From: Muribaculaceae bacterium
Lineage (GTDB): Bacteria > Bacteroidota > Bacteroidia > Bacteroidales > Muribaculaceae
Direction of reading: 5' to 3'
NCBI GenBank assembly: GCA_009775125.1
Contig: VSPD01000001.1
Location: 117,865-181,864 of the forward strand
DNA length: 64,000 nucleotides
In this document: positions 8,571-17,055 of the stretch, piece after piece
How positions within the stretch are numbered: the first letter of the stretch is position 1
How the letters are laid out: each line of letters begins with the position of its first letter
Notes under the pieces: generated by a model
Database searches by the model: none
What the model was told of the DNA's origin: nothing
What the model saw: only the letters and a program-made list of their open reading frames with translations
Position numbers and translations under genes: made by a program

Positions 8571-10280
8571 ATGGAAGCAAATGATATTGAAAAGACGGAA
8601 GAAAAGCGCGGGCTTAACTTCGTGGAAGAAATAGTGTTCAACGACCTCCGGGAGGGCAAGAACGGCGGACGCCTCAACACCCGCTTTCCACCCGAACCCA
8701 ACGGCTACCTCCATATAGGCCATGCAAAGGCCATATGCATGGACTTCGGCGTTGCCGAACGCTTCGGCGGCACATGCAACCTGCGCTTCGACGACACCAA
8801 CCCCGTGAAAGAAGATGTGGAATATGTCGACTCAATCCGTGAAGACATCCACTGGCTCGGATTCGACTGGGCCGACCGCGAATATTACGCATCCGACTAT
8901 TTCCCCCAACTTTTCGACCTGGCCGTGCGCCTCATCAAAGAAGGCAAGGCTTATGTCGACGACCAGACTTCCGAGCAAATCGCCGCACAGAAAGGCTCGC
9001 CGACAGAACCGGGACAGAACAGCCCCTTCCGCGACCGCACTCCGGAAGAAAACCTCGACCTGTTCATGCGCATGAACGCCGGCGAATTCGATGAAGGCAG
9101 CCGCGTGCTCCGCGCCAAAATCGACATGTCGTCGCCCAACATGCACTTCCGCGACCCCATCATGTACCGCATTATCAAGACGCCCCACCACCGCACCGGC
9201 ACAACATGGAAAGTGTACCCGATGTACGACTTCGCCCACGGCCAGAGCGACTTCTTCGAAGGCGTGACACACTCGATATGCACCCTTGAATTCGTGCCTC
9301 ACCGTCCGCTCTACGACTACTTTGTCGACGAGCTCTCCGACGGAAGCTACCGTCCGCGACAGATTGAATTCAACCGCCTCAACCTCACCTACACGGTGAT
9401 GAGCAAGCGCAAGCTGCTCCAGCTCGTGAAAGAAGGCCTTGTTGCCGGATGGGACGACCCCCGCATGCCGACAATCTGCGGTATGCGCCGCCGCGGCTAC
9501 ACCCCGCAGTCGATACGCAATTTCATCAACACCATCGGCTATACCAAATTCGAAGCCCTCAACTCCATGAGCCTGCTCGAACACGCCGTGCGCGACGACC
9601 TCAACCGCATAGCCACACGCGTCATGGCCGTGATAAACCCGCTGCGCGTGGTCATCACCAACTATCCCGAAGACAAAGTGGAAATGGTGGAGATGGAAAG
9701 CAACCCCGAAGACCCCACAGCCGGAATGCACCAAATGCCGTTCTCACGCGAAATCTTTATCGAGCGCGACGACTTTATGGAGAATCCCCCGAAAAAATTC
9801 TTCCGCCTTGCCCCCGGCTCGGAAGTACGCCTCAAAGGCGCCTATATCATCAAATGCGACGAAGTGATTAAAGACGCCGAAGGCAACATCACCGAACTGC
9901 GCTGCTCCTACGACCCCGACACCCTCTCCGGCATGCCCGGCGCATCGCGCAAGGTCAAGGGAACGCTCCACTGGGTATCGAGCGCGCACGCTGTCGACGC
10001 CGAGGTGCGTCTCTACGACCGCCTGTTCTCTGTGGAAAACCCTGCCGCCGAGGCCGACCGCGACTTCCGCGAGATGCTCAACCCCGACTCGCTAAAAGTG
10101 GTGAAAGGAGTGAAACTCGAACCGTTTGCGGCCGAGCTCGCCAAGACACAAGGCACCAAGTTCCAGTTCCAACGCATCGGCTACTTCACACCCGACTACG
10201 ACTCGACTGCCGACGCGCTCGTGTTCAACCGCACCATCGCTTTGCGCGACAGCTGGGAAAAAGAGCAGAAAAAAGGCTGA
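8571..10280 (+). CDS. glnS: Glutaminyl-tRNA synthetase
   Basis: Class I aminoacyl-tRNA synthetase charging tRNA-Gln with glutamine. The 569 residues match the usual 550-570. Visible motifs: FPPEPNGYLHIGHAKAICMD (HIGH box), RFDDTNPVKEDVEYVDSI, the tract DPIMYRIIKTPHHRTGTTWK, CTLEFVPHRPLYDYF and VMSKRKLL (KMSKS box), then the two beta-barrel anticodon-binding domains. The PHHRTG / STLEF-type contacts and the C-terminal barrels mark it as GlnRS rather than GluRS. It stands alone behind its own promoter; the MITE-like element lies 69 bp after its stop. Housekeeping gene, firm call. Confidence 0.98.
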   Translation: MEANDIEKTEEKRGLNFVEEIVFNDLREGKNGGRLNTRFPPEPNGYLHIGHAKAICMDFGVAERFGGTCNLRFDDTNPVKEDVEYVDSIREDIHWLGFDWADREYYASDYFPQLFDLAVRLIKEGKAYVDDQTSEQIAAQKGSPTEPGQNSPFRDRTPEENLDLFMRMNAGEFDEGSRVLRAKIDMSSPNMHFRDPIMYRIIKTPHHRTGTTWKVYPMYDFAHGQSDFFEGVTHSICTLEFVPHRPLYDYFVDELSDGSYRPRQIEFNRLNLTYTVMSKRKLLQLVKEGLVAGWDDPRMPTICGMRRRGYTPQSIRNFINTIGYTKFEALNSMSLLEHAVRDDLNRIATRVMAVINPLRVVITNYPEDKVEMVEMESNPEDPTAGMHQMPFSREIFIERDDFMENPPKKFFRLAPGSEVRLKGAYIIKCDEVIKDAEGNITELRCSYDPDTLSGMPGASRKVKGTLHWVSSAHAVDAEVRLYDRLFSVENPAAEADRDFREMLNPDSLKVVKGVKLEPFAAELAKTQGTKFQFQRIGYFTPDYDSTADALVFNRTIALRDSWEKEQKKG

Positions 10281-10345
10281 TACGGCACAACATCAACCAT
10301 TACATCGGGCAATCGGGTAATAATTATCCGATTGCTCGAATTATC

Positions 10346-10713
10346 TAAGAGCCTGTCCCATAATAAATATTAAAACGTGGGACCGGATTTTGGAGCAGAT
10401 TTTTCGGTGAGTTGAAGGAGTGTACTGGACGTACACGACTAAAACGAAGCGGAAAAGATGCCCAAAAGACGGGAGCAAGAGGTATTTTCAATGTTTTTTA
10501 ATACGAACATGCTCTTTAATATTTATATAAATTAACTAAAATAATCATTAAATGCTTGATTCTGTAATAAAATTACCATAGGTTCGGTTTCTCTTTGGCG
10601 CCTTTCGTGCAATTCTTCGGTCATGTGGCTCGCCACACTCCCTCATCGTTACACAAAATTCGCTCAAAGATAAACCGCCCACGTTTTAACATTTATTATG
10701 GGACAGGCTCTAA
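10346..10713. mobile_element. MITE-like element with TAA target duplication
   Basis: A 362-bp segment (10349-10710) is bounded by 33-bp terminal inverted repeats that begin GAGCCTGTCCCATAATAAAT and match at 32 of 33 positions. TAA flanks both sides (10346-10348 and 10711-10713) as a 3-bp target duplication, the TNA type made by several IS5-group transposases. No transposase frame fits inside, so it must be non-autonomous. The right terminal repeat contains an ATG in frame with the following TPR gene. Confidence 0.85.
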
Positions 10714-10718
10714 AATAT

Positions 10719-12164
10719 ATGGACGACCAAGAATACAACGCCCAACGCGACGAACTCATATCCCGTTTTCGCAAAAGCCTGAGCCAGCCTCTGGCCGAAC
10801 GGTATTTCGGCGAGGACGAACTGATAAGCGTCTTCGACTATGCCACCGACCTCAACGACGACTATCTCCGCATCGAAGTGTTGCTGTGCGGCGCACGATT
10901 CTATCCCGAAAGCGAGGAGCTGAACCAACGCCGCGGCATCTTCTACGACACTCTTTCCGACACGGCCCGCGACTCGTTTATCGAAGACAACGCCTCGCAG
11001 GAAGGCATGATATGGGACATAATGAGGCTGCGCCGCAACCCGCCGTCCGACGACAAGGCTGAGGAAAGCCTCGACTACCTGCTAAGCTGCTACGACACGC
11101 TTTCCGACGAAGACATGATTCAGCTCGCACAGCTCACCGACACTCTCGGCCAATACGAATGGCTGAAAAAGTCGGAACCCGTGCTTCGCAAGAAGGTGGA
11201 ATTTCTGCCTGTCGCGCTTTACGAACTCGGCGTGGCAGCCGACCGCAACGACGACGCGGAATTCGGCATCCGCGTGTCAGAAGAACTCACCCGCATCGAG
11301 CCATTCTGCGCCATATACTGGCAACTCCTCGCCAGACACTACTCCGTGGCCGGCGACGACGACAAAGCCGACCAGGCCGTGGAATACGCCATAGCCATAA
11401 ATCCCGACGACGCGCAGGCCTATTTCGTGAAAGCATCTTGCGACCTACAAGCCGAACGCCCCATTGAGCAAATAATACCCACCGCCGAGAAAGCTCTTGC
11501 CCTCGCGCCCGACAATTCCGAGCCATACCGCTTCGTGGCGTCGCTCCACCGCCATGCCGGCAACCGCCACCGCGCCCAGCAGGTGCTCCGCGAGGCCCTG
11601 ACGCGTTTCCCCGAAGAAGCCCTGTCGTTTATCCCCGACATTGTGATGGATGCCGACGACGCCGACAACAGCATCGACGAAATCCTCGACCAATTCTACC
11701 GCCTGCAAGTCGACAACTCAGAAGCCATATGGGTGTCGTGGGTCCATTTCCTCTCATCGATGGGCATGGCCGGCAAAGCGCAGAAAGTGGTCGACTGCTA
11801 TTACCGCAACTCCGGGCTGAGGCTCCCCGCCACCGTCACGGCCGAAAGCTATTTCGTAAATGGCCGGTATGCCGAATGTATCGACCAGCTTTACGACATG
11901 TTTTCCGAATCTGAAATCCCGATGGCCGAGCGTCCCGCCCTGTCGGCCATGCTCCTTGTGGCCCTGTGCAAGAACGGCGAGACCGACCGCGCCCGCCAAC
12001 TCGTAAAGCAGTATTTCGACACGGTGACCATCTCGTCGTTTCCCACCGTGGCCTCGCGCCTGCAATACATAGGCTCGCTGCATGTGTTTCAGCAAGTGTC
12101 CGACATGCTCGACAATCATGTTTCCCGACGCACATGGCGCGAGTTTAACCCGCTGTTCCTCTAA
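10719..12164 (+). CDS. Tetratricopeptide-repeat protein of unknown function
   Basis: A cytoplasmic, acidic helical protein of about 481 residues. TPR-type repeats are clearest in the middle: FCAIYWQLLARHYSVAGDDD, then ADQAVEYAIAINPDDAQAYF, then KALALAPDNSEPYRFVASLH with HRAQQVLREALTRFPEEA. No catalytic domain, signal peptide or membrane segment is visible, so it probably acts as a scaffold in a protein complex. The frame is open from ATG 10698, but those seven codons come from the terminal repeat of the MITE-like element; ATG 10719 (MDDQEYNAQRDEL) is the likely native start. Its promoter may have been displaced by the insertion. Confidence 0.8.
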   Translation: MDDQEYNAQRDELISRFRKSLSQPLAERYFGEDELISVFDYATDLNDDYLRIEVLLCGARFYPESEELNQRRGIFYDTLSDTARDSFIEDNASQEGMIWDIMRLRRNPPSDDKAEESLDYLLSCYDTLSDEDMIQLAQLTDTLGQYEWLKKSEPVLRKKVEFLPVALYELGVAADRNDDAEFGIRVSEELTRIEPFCAIYWQLLARHYSVAGDDDKADQAVEYAIAINPDDAQAYFVKASCDLQAERPIEQIIPTAEKALALAPDNSEPYRFVASLHRHAGNRHRAQQVLREALTRFPEEALSFIPDIVMDADDADNSIDEILDQFYRLQVDNSEAIWVSWVHFLSSMGMAGKAQKVVDCYYRNSGLRLPATVTAESYFVNGRYAECIDQLYDMFSESEIPMAERPALSAMLLVALCKNGETDRARQLVKQYFDTVTISSFPTVASRLQYIGSLHVFQQVSDMLDNHVSRRTWREFNPLFL

Positions 12165-12233
12165 TTTTTGGAAAAATATTCCGCAGCGAAGAATATTTTT
12201 TCAAAAACCGGCGTTTTATCCGATTATTGTTAG

Positions 12234-12241
12234 TAATTTTG
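12234..12241 (+). promoter_or_regulatory. Minus-7 element of ftsY
   Basis: TAATTTTG matches TAnnTTTG, 34 nt before the ftsY start. The minus-33 TTTG is not clear. Confidence 0.55.
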
Positions 12242-12275
12242 TAGATTAATTTGCTAACTATACATTTAATTACAT

Positions 12276-13238
12276 ATGGGTTTTTTCAAAAGCCTCTTCT
12301 CGAAAGAGAAAAAAGAGACATTGGACAAAGGTCTGGAAAAGACCAAAGAAGGTGTTTTCAGCAAAATACGCCGCGCCATAGCCGGCCGGAGCACTATCGA
12401 TGACGATTTCCTCGACGAGCTCGAAGAAATCTTCATCACATCCGACGTGGGCACGGAAACCACCCTCGAGATTATCGACCGTATCCAGAAACGTGTCGCA
12501 CGCGACAAATATGTCAACACCGAGGAACTCAACCGCCTGCTGTGCGAGGAAATTACCGATCTGCTCGCAGGCGATGCCGACGAAGGCGCCGACGGCGAGT
12601 TCAGCGTGCCCGCAGGCAAAAAACCGTATGTAATAATGGTGGTGGGTGTCAACGGCGTGGGCAAGACCACCACTATCGGCAAGCTCGCCTATCATTACCG
12701 CCGGGCCGGCAAGAAAGTGATGCTCGGCGCTGCCGACACATTCCGCGCTGCCGCTATCGAGCAGCTCGAAGAATGGGGACGCCGTGCCGATGTGCCCGTC
12801 ATCAAGCAGCAGCTCGGTTCCGACGCCGCAGCCGTGGCCTTCGACACGCTCCAGTCGGCCGTGGCCAACGATGTCGACGTGGTGATAATCGACACAGCCG
12901 GTCGTCTCCACAACAAAAAAGGGCTTATGGACGAGCTCACGAAAATCAAGCGTTCGATGTCGAAAGTCGTGGCCGACGCGCCCAACGACGTGCTCCTCGT
13001 GCTCGACGGCTCCACAGGCCAGAATGCTTTCGAGCAGGCCCGCCAGTTCTCGGCGGCCACTCAGGTTACGCAACTTGCCATTACCAAGCTCGACGGCACA
13101 GCCAAGGGCGGCGTTGTGATCGGCATCAGCGACCGCTTCAAGATTCCGGTGAAATACATCGGCCTTGGCGAGGGCATCAACGACTTGCAAGTGTTCAACA
13201 AAAAAGAATTTGTCGAATCACTTTTCGGCTCACGATAA
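12276..13238 (+). CDS. ftsY: Signal recognition particle receptor FtsY
   Basis: Membrane-associated GTPase that docks SRP-ribosome complexes at the Sec translocon. 320 residues: a short charged N-terminal region (MGFFKSLFSKEKKE) without the long acidic A domain of enterobacteria, an N helical-bundle domain (to about 110), and the NG GTPase domain. The P-loop GVNGVGKT is at 124-131, DTFRAAAIEQLEEWG follows, DTAGRLHNK is the G3 region, and TKLDGTAKGG the G4/G5 closing loop. rimO follows 19 bp after, suggesting an operon ftsY-rimO-menF. Firm call. Confidence 0.97.
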   Translation: MGFFKSLFSKEKKETLDKGLEKTKEGVFSKIRRAIAGRSTIDDDFLDELEEIFITSDVGTETTLEIIDRIQKRVARDKYVNTEELNRLLCEEITDLLAGDADEGADGEFSVPAGKKPYVIMVVGVNGVGKTTTIGKLAYHYRRAGKKVMLGAADTFRAAAIEQLEEWGRRADVPVIKQQLGSDAAAVAFDTLQSAVANDVDVVIIDTAGRLHNKKGLMDELTKIKRSMSKVVADAPNDVLLVLDGSTGQNAFEQARQFSAATQVTQLAITKLDGTAKGGVVIGISDRFKIPVKYIGLGEGINDLQVFNKKEFVESLFGSR

Positions 13239-13257
13239 AGAGCGGCTGAATATAATC

Positions 13258-14607
13258 ATGGTTTCCAATAAGGACAGACGCCCGGTGAGCATAATAGCCA
13301 TGGGGTGTTCAAAAAATCTTGTCGATGCCGAGCGCGTGGCCTTCATGCTGCGCGAAGCCGGTTACACCCCCGAATTCGACCCCGCACGCCCTCGGGGCAT
13401 CGTTGTGATAAACACCTGCGGTTTTATCGGCGACGCAAAGGAAGAATCCATAAACGCGATACTCGAAACCGCCGAACTGAAAAAGCGCGGCCGCGTAAGC
13501 AAGATTATCGTGATGGGATGTCTTTCCGAACGCTACCGCGCCGAACTCCCCGGCGAACTGCCCGAGGTCGACCGCTGGTATGGCAAATTCGACTGGACTT
13601 CGCTCGTAAGCGACCTCGAGGCCGACTCAAATGACAATATTGCCGCTCCGGCCACACAGGCTCACCCTTGGGAGCGTTGCTTTCAAAAAGAAAAACCCAA
13701 GCCTTACAGTGCATACATAAAAATTGCCGAAGGTTGCAACCGCTTCTGCGCCTTCTGCGCAATCCCGCTCATAACCGGACGCTACCGCTCTCGCACAATC
13801 GAGGATATCGCCGAGGAAGTAACGGCCCTGGCATCGCGCGGCGTACGTGAATTCAACATTATAGCCCAGGACCTTTCCTACTACGGCACCGACATATATG
13901 GCCGACAGGAAATAGCCCGGCTCATCGACCGCCTCGCCGACATCGACGGCGTGGAGTGGATACGCCTCCACTACGCCTACCCGAAAGATTTCCCGCTGGA
14001 CCTGCTCGACGTGATGGCCCGCCGCGACAATGTGTGCAAATATCTCGACATTGCCCTCCAGCATATCGACGACACCGTGCTCGCCAACATGCAGCGTCAC
14101 ATCACCGGCGACGAGACTCGCGCGTTGCTCGCCGAGATACGCCGCCGCGTGCCGGGCATAACCCTGCGCACCACCCTTATGGTAGGCTTTCCCGGCGAAA
14201 CCGAGGAAGCCTTTTGCCGCCTGAAAGATTTCGTGCGCGAGCAGCGTTTCGAGCGCATGGGTGCTTTTGCCTACTGCGAGGAGGAGGACACCGCCGCGGC
14301 CCGCAATTTCGCCGACGACATCCCCGCCGAAGTGAAGCAGCGGCGTCTCGACCAACTCATGGCCATCCAGCAGGATATATCGGCCGAAGTGCTTGCCTCT
14401 ATGGTTGGACGCGAGGTTAAAGTGCTCATCGACAGTCATGAAGGCGATATGTGGACCGGCCGCACCGAAGGCGACTCGCCCGAGGTCGACATCGACGTGA
14501 ATATTTTCACCGACGGAAACCGTCGCCTGCGCATCGGGCAATTCTACACAGTCAGAATCACCGATTCCGACTTTTTCTCTCTCTCAGCCGAATTAATTGA
14601 CCAATGA
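13258..14607 (+). CDS. rimO: Ribosomal protein S12 methylthiotransferase RimO
   Basis: Radical-SAM enzyme that methylthiolates the conserved aspartate of ribosomal protein S12. From ATG 13258 it has 449 residues: the N-terminal UPF0004 domain with cluster cysteines at 17 (AMGCSKN), 54 (NTCGFIGDAKEE) and 88 (MGCLSERY); the radical-SAM cysteines C160, C164 and C167 in EGCNRFCAFCAIP; and a C-terminal TRAM domain (VKVLIDSHEGDMWTGRTEGD). The motif ITGRYRSRTIEDIAEE supports RimO over MiaB. The frame is open from 13165 inside ftsY, but only the sequence from 13258 matches the family. It overlaps menF by 4 bp. Confidence 0.96.
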   Translation: MVSNKDRRPVSIIAMGCSKNLVDAERVAFMLREAGYTPEFDPARPRGIVVINTCGFIGDAKEESINAILETAELKKRGRVSKIIVMGCLSERYRAELPGELPEVDRWYGKFDWTSLVSDLEADSNDNIAAPATQAHPWERCFQKEKPKPYSAYIKIAEGCNRFCAFCAIPLITGRYRSRTIEDIAEEVTALASRGVREFNIIAQDLSYYGTDIYGRQEIARLIDRLADIDGVEWIRLHYAYPKDFPLDLLDVMARRDNVCKYLDIALQHIDDTVLANMQRHITGDETRALLAEIRRRVPGITLRTTLMVGFPGETEEAFCRLKDFVREQRFERMGAFAYCEEEDTAAARNFADDIPAEVKQRRLDQLMAIQQDISAEVLASMVGREVKVLIDSHEGDMWTGRTEGDSPEVDIDVNIFTDGNRRLRIGQFYTVRITDSDFFSLSAELIDQ

Positions 14608-15650
14608 CCACCGAACAAGTAACAGCAATCGAATGGTGTATCTATAAGAAAATCCCGTTCTTCGTTTTCAAAGATATCTACCATAAAAAAATATTGTTTT
14701 CTGCCGCGCCGAGCGCGCTCGACGAAAATATGCCCGAGCCTTCCCGCGGCTTTTTCATCAACTCTTTTGCCACACCTCACGGTCAAAACATATGGATTCC
14801 GTTCGAGCTCTCGGCAAAAGATGTGCTCGACCGTCGCAAGAGCCTGTGCGGATACACCGGAGCCGACATCGAGCCGTGGAGAGAATCCACCGGCCATGAC
14901 ACATATATTAATAAGGTGTCGGCACTGATCGACCGCCTGAAAACCGCGCCCGACGAAAAGACCGTGATTTCGTGTACAGAGTCGATATACTCCCCCGAAT
15001 GGCCGCTCGCCTCGGCTATCGACCGGATGTTCTCGATAAGCCGTGAAATCTGCACATTCGCGTTCTATCATCCCAAGACGGGCTTCTGGCTCGGCGCCAC
15101 CCCCGAGCTGCTCCTGCACCACGACATCAAGAAAGACATATACCTCTCCTATTCCCTCGCCGGCACGCAGACCAACGACGACACCGAATGGTCGAAGAAG
15201 AATAGCCGGGAACACAATATCGTCACCCGATATATCTGTGATGTGTTCGACCGGTTCGAAATCCCGCATACAACCGAGATCGACGATGCTCCTTACGGCG
15301 GTTTTCACCACAAACTCACCAGAATTGCAGGAACGGGTGGCACCGCCTCATTCTTTGAAATCCTCGACGCGCTTAGCCCCACCCCGGCCCTCTGCGGCTT
15401 CCCCAAAGAGCAGGCGCTCAACGACATAGCCGAGATTGAGGACCATCCGCGCCGTTGCTACGGCGGATACGTGGGCTTGCGCGACAACGACACCGAAACG
15501 GCCTATGTCACAATCCGTTGCGCCCAAAACCTTGGCTCATATTACACCATATATGGCGGAGGTGGCATTATCGGCCTTTCCGACGCCGAGGAGGAATGGG
15601 ACGAGGCCATGATGAAAATTGATACCGTTGCCGAAATTATGAATCTCTGA
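14604..15650 (+). CDS. menF: Isochorismate synthase, MenF/EntC-like
   Basis: Chorismate-binding enzyme converting chorismate to isochorismate, the entry to menaquinone in anaerobes of this kind. 348 residues, shorter than E. coli MenF (431) but usual for Bacteroidetes. Key stretches: FWLGATPELLL, then SREHNIVTRYI, HKLTRIAGTGGTASFFEILD, SPTPALCGFPKEQALNDI and IEDHPRRCYGGYVGLRD, ending in YGGGGIIGLSDAEEEWDEAMMK. It starts in the ATGA overlap with rimO, and the SGNH hydrolase gene begins 4 bp after its stop. No other men genes are nearby. Salicylate synthase or EntC cannot be fully excluded from sequence alone, but no siderophore genes are seen. Confidence 0.9.
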   Translation: MTTEQVTAIEWCIYKKIPFFVFKDIYHKKILFSAAPSALDENMPEPSRGFFINSFATPHGQNIWIPFELSAKDVLDRRKSLCGYTGADIEPWRESTGHDTYINKVSALIDRLKTAPDEKTVISCTESIYSPEWPLASAIDRMFSISREICTFAFYHPKTGFWLGATPELLLHHDIKKDIYLSYSLAGTQTNDDTEWSKKNSREHNIVTRYICDVFDRFEIPHTTEIDDAPYGGFHHKLTRIAGTGGTASFFEILDALSPTPALCGFPKEQALNDIAEIEDHPRRCYGGYVGLRDNDTETAYVTIRCAQNLGSYYTIYGGGGIIGLSDAEEEWDEAMMKIDTVAEIMNL

Positions 15651-15654
15651 CGAT

Positions 15655-17049
15655 ATGGACAACCGCAAAGGGCAACCTCTTCTCATAATCGCACTGGCCG
15701 TGGCCGTGCTTCTTGTTCTGTCGCTATGCCCGTGGAGCAAATGGACCGGCGGAACTGTAAAGGATTTCAACCTCCTTGCCGACCTTTTTCCGTCGGAATC
15801 CACCGACGCTCCGACACAAGCAGCCGAGATTATCGACCCCGAACTCGAAAAAGAATTGCAGAAGGAGATGGAGCAGTCCCCCTCTGCCCCGCCGGCTTCG
15901 GTCGTGTCGCAACCGGCCGTGCAAGCCGAGCCGGCCACCCCGGCTCCGGCCAAGGCTCCGCGCAACGCCGGCGGCGACATATTAATAGAAGATTACACTC
16001 CCGACGGCGGCCTTGCCAAAGTGCGCTCGGCTCTTGCCGGCGCGTCGGGCCGACCGGCGCGCATAGCCATCGTAGGCGACAGCTACATCGAAGGCGACAT
16101 CTTTGCACAGGACATACGCCGTCTGCTCCAGAAGCAATACGGAGGCCGAGGCGTGGGCTATGTCCCCGCCCACAGCGAGGTGTCGGGTTTCCGCCGCTCC
16201 ATTATCCACTCGTCGTCGGGCTGGACGCAACACGATTCGCGCAAGACTAAATCCAATCCTTATTTCCCTCTTTCCGGCGAATATTTCACAGGAAAGACCG
16301 GAGCCACAATCACTTACAAAGCCGACAAGTCGGAGTCTACACGCAACGCCTGGAACATGTCGCGCCTTCTGTTCATCGCCCCCAAGGCCGGAACGATTAA
16401 AATGGAAATCGACGGCGAGAGCCGCGATTTTACCGTGGAGGCTTCCGACGCCGTGCAGGCTCTTGAACTCCCCGGCGAAACCAAGACTCTGAAAATAACC
16501 AACAACGTGCCCGGGCTCGTGCTGCTCGGCGCATGGCTCGGCGACACCACGGGCGTGCAGGTCGACTGCATGTCGGTGCGCGGCGACTCCGGCATCGGCC
16601 ACCGCAACCTCGGCGCCGACCTTGCCGAAGGCATGCGACGCTCCGTCGACTACGACCTTATCATCCTCGAATACGGCATCAATGCCTTGTCGTCGTCGCA
16701 AAAAGAATATTCTTCTTATGGCCGGCTTATGGGCAAAGTTGTCGACAAAGTGCGCCAATGCTATCCCAACTCGCAGATTCTGCTCATGGGCATTGGCGAC
16801 CGCGGCCAGAAAATCAACGGCGAGGTTCATTCCCTGCCCACTGCCCCGGCTATGGTCGACGCTCAGCGTCAGACTGCCCGCAACGCCGGCGTCCTTTTCT
16901 GGGACACCCGCGAGGCCATGGGCGGCGAGGATGCCATTGTCGACTGGCGCGCCGACAAGCTCGTCAACGCCGACTATATCCACCTCAATGCAAAAGGCGG
17001 CGCCGAACTGGCATCTCGCCTCGTTAAATCGTTGACCACAGCAGAATAG
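15655..17049 (+). CDS. Membrane-anchored SGNH/GDSL hydrolase
   Basis: 464 residues with one N-terminal membrane segment (PLLIIALAVAVLLVLSLCPW), a Pro/Ala-rich linker to about residue 110, and a periplasmic SGNH domain. The block I nucleophile is in IVGDSYIEGD (Ser143); a later conserved stretch is LIILEYGINALSSS, and the catalytic pair is D440-x-x-H443 in ADYIHLNAKGG. An inserted beta-rich region lies about 190-300. A second SGNH protein and an MBOAT acyltransferase follow within 3 kb. By analogy with AlgI/AlgJ/AlgX and PatA/PatB systems, the group may O-acylate (often acetylate) a cell-envelope glycan, but the substrate is not indicated. Confidence 0.85.
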   Translation: MDNRKGQPLLIIALAVAVLLVLSLCPWSKWTGGTVKDFNLLADLFPSESTDAPTQAAEIIDPELEKELQKEMEQSPSAPPASVVSQPAVQAEPATPAPAKAPRNAGGDILIEDYTPDGGLAKVRSALAGASGRPARIAIVGDSYIEGDIFAQDIRRLLQKQYGGRGVGYVPAHSEVSGFRRSIIHSSSGWTQHDSRKTKSNPYFPLSGEYFTGKTGATITYKADKSESTRNAWNMSRLLFIAPKAGTIKMEIDGESRDFTVEASDAVQALELPGETKTLKITNNVPGLVLLGAWLGDTTGVQVDCMSVRGDSGIGHRNLGADLAEGMRRSVDYDLIILEYGINALSSSQKEYSSYGRLMGKVVDKVRQCYPNSQILLMGIGDRGQKINGEVHSLPTAPAMVDAQRQTARNAGVLFWDTREAMGGEDAIVDWRADKLVNADYIHLNAKGGAELASRLVKSLTTAE

Positions 17050-17055
17050 ACCGCA

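Noticed and set aside
8832..9734. 300-codon minus-strand frame within glnS
   Set aside because: It lies wholly inside a conserved synthetase gene and shows no motif.
12542..13249. 235-codon frame in another register of ftsY
   Set aside because: Arg-rich shadow of ftsY; the true frame carries the GTPase motifs.
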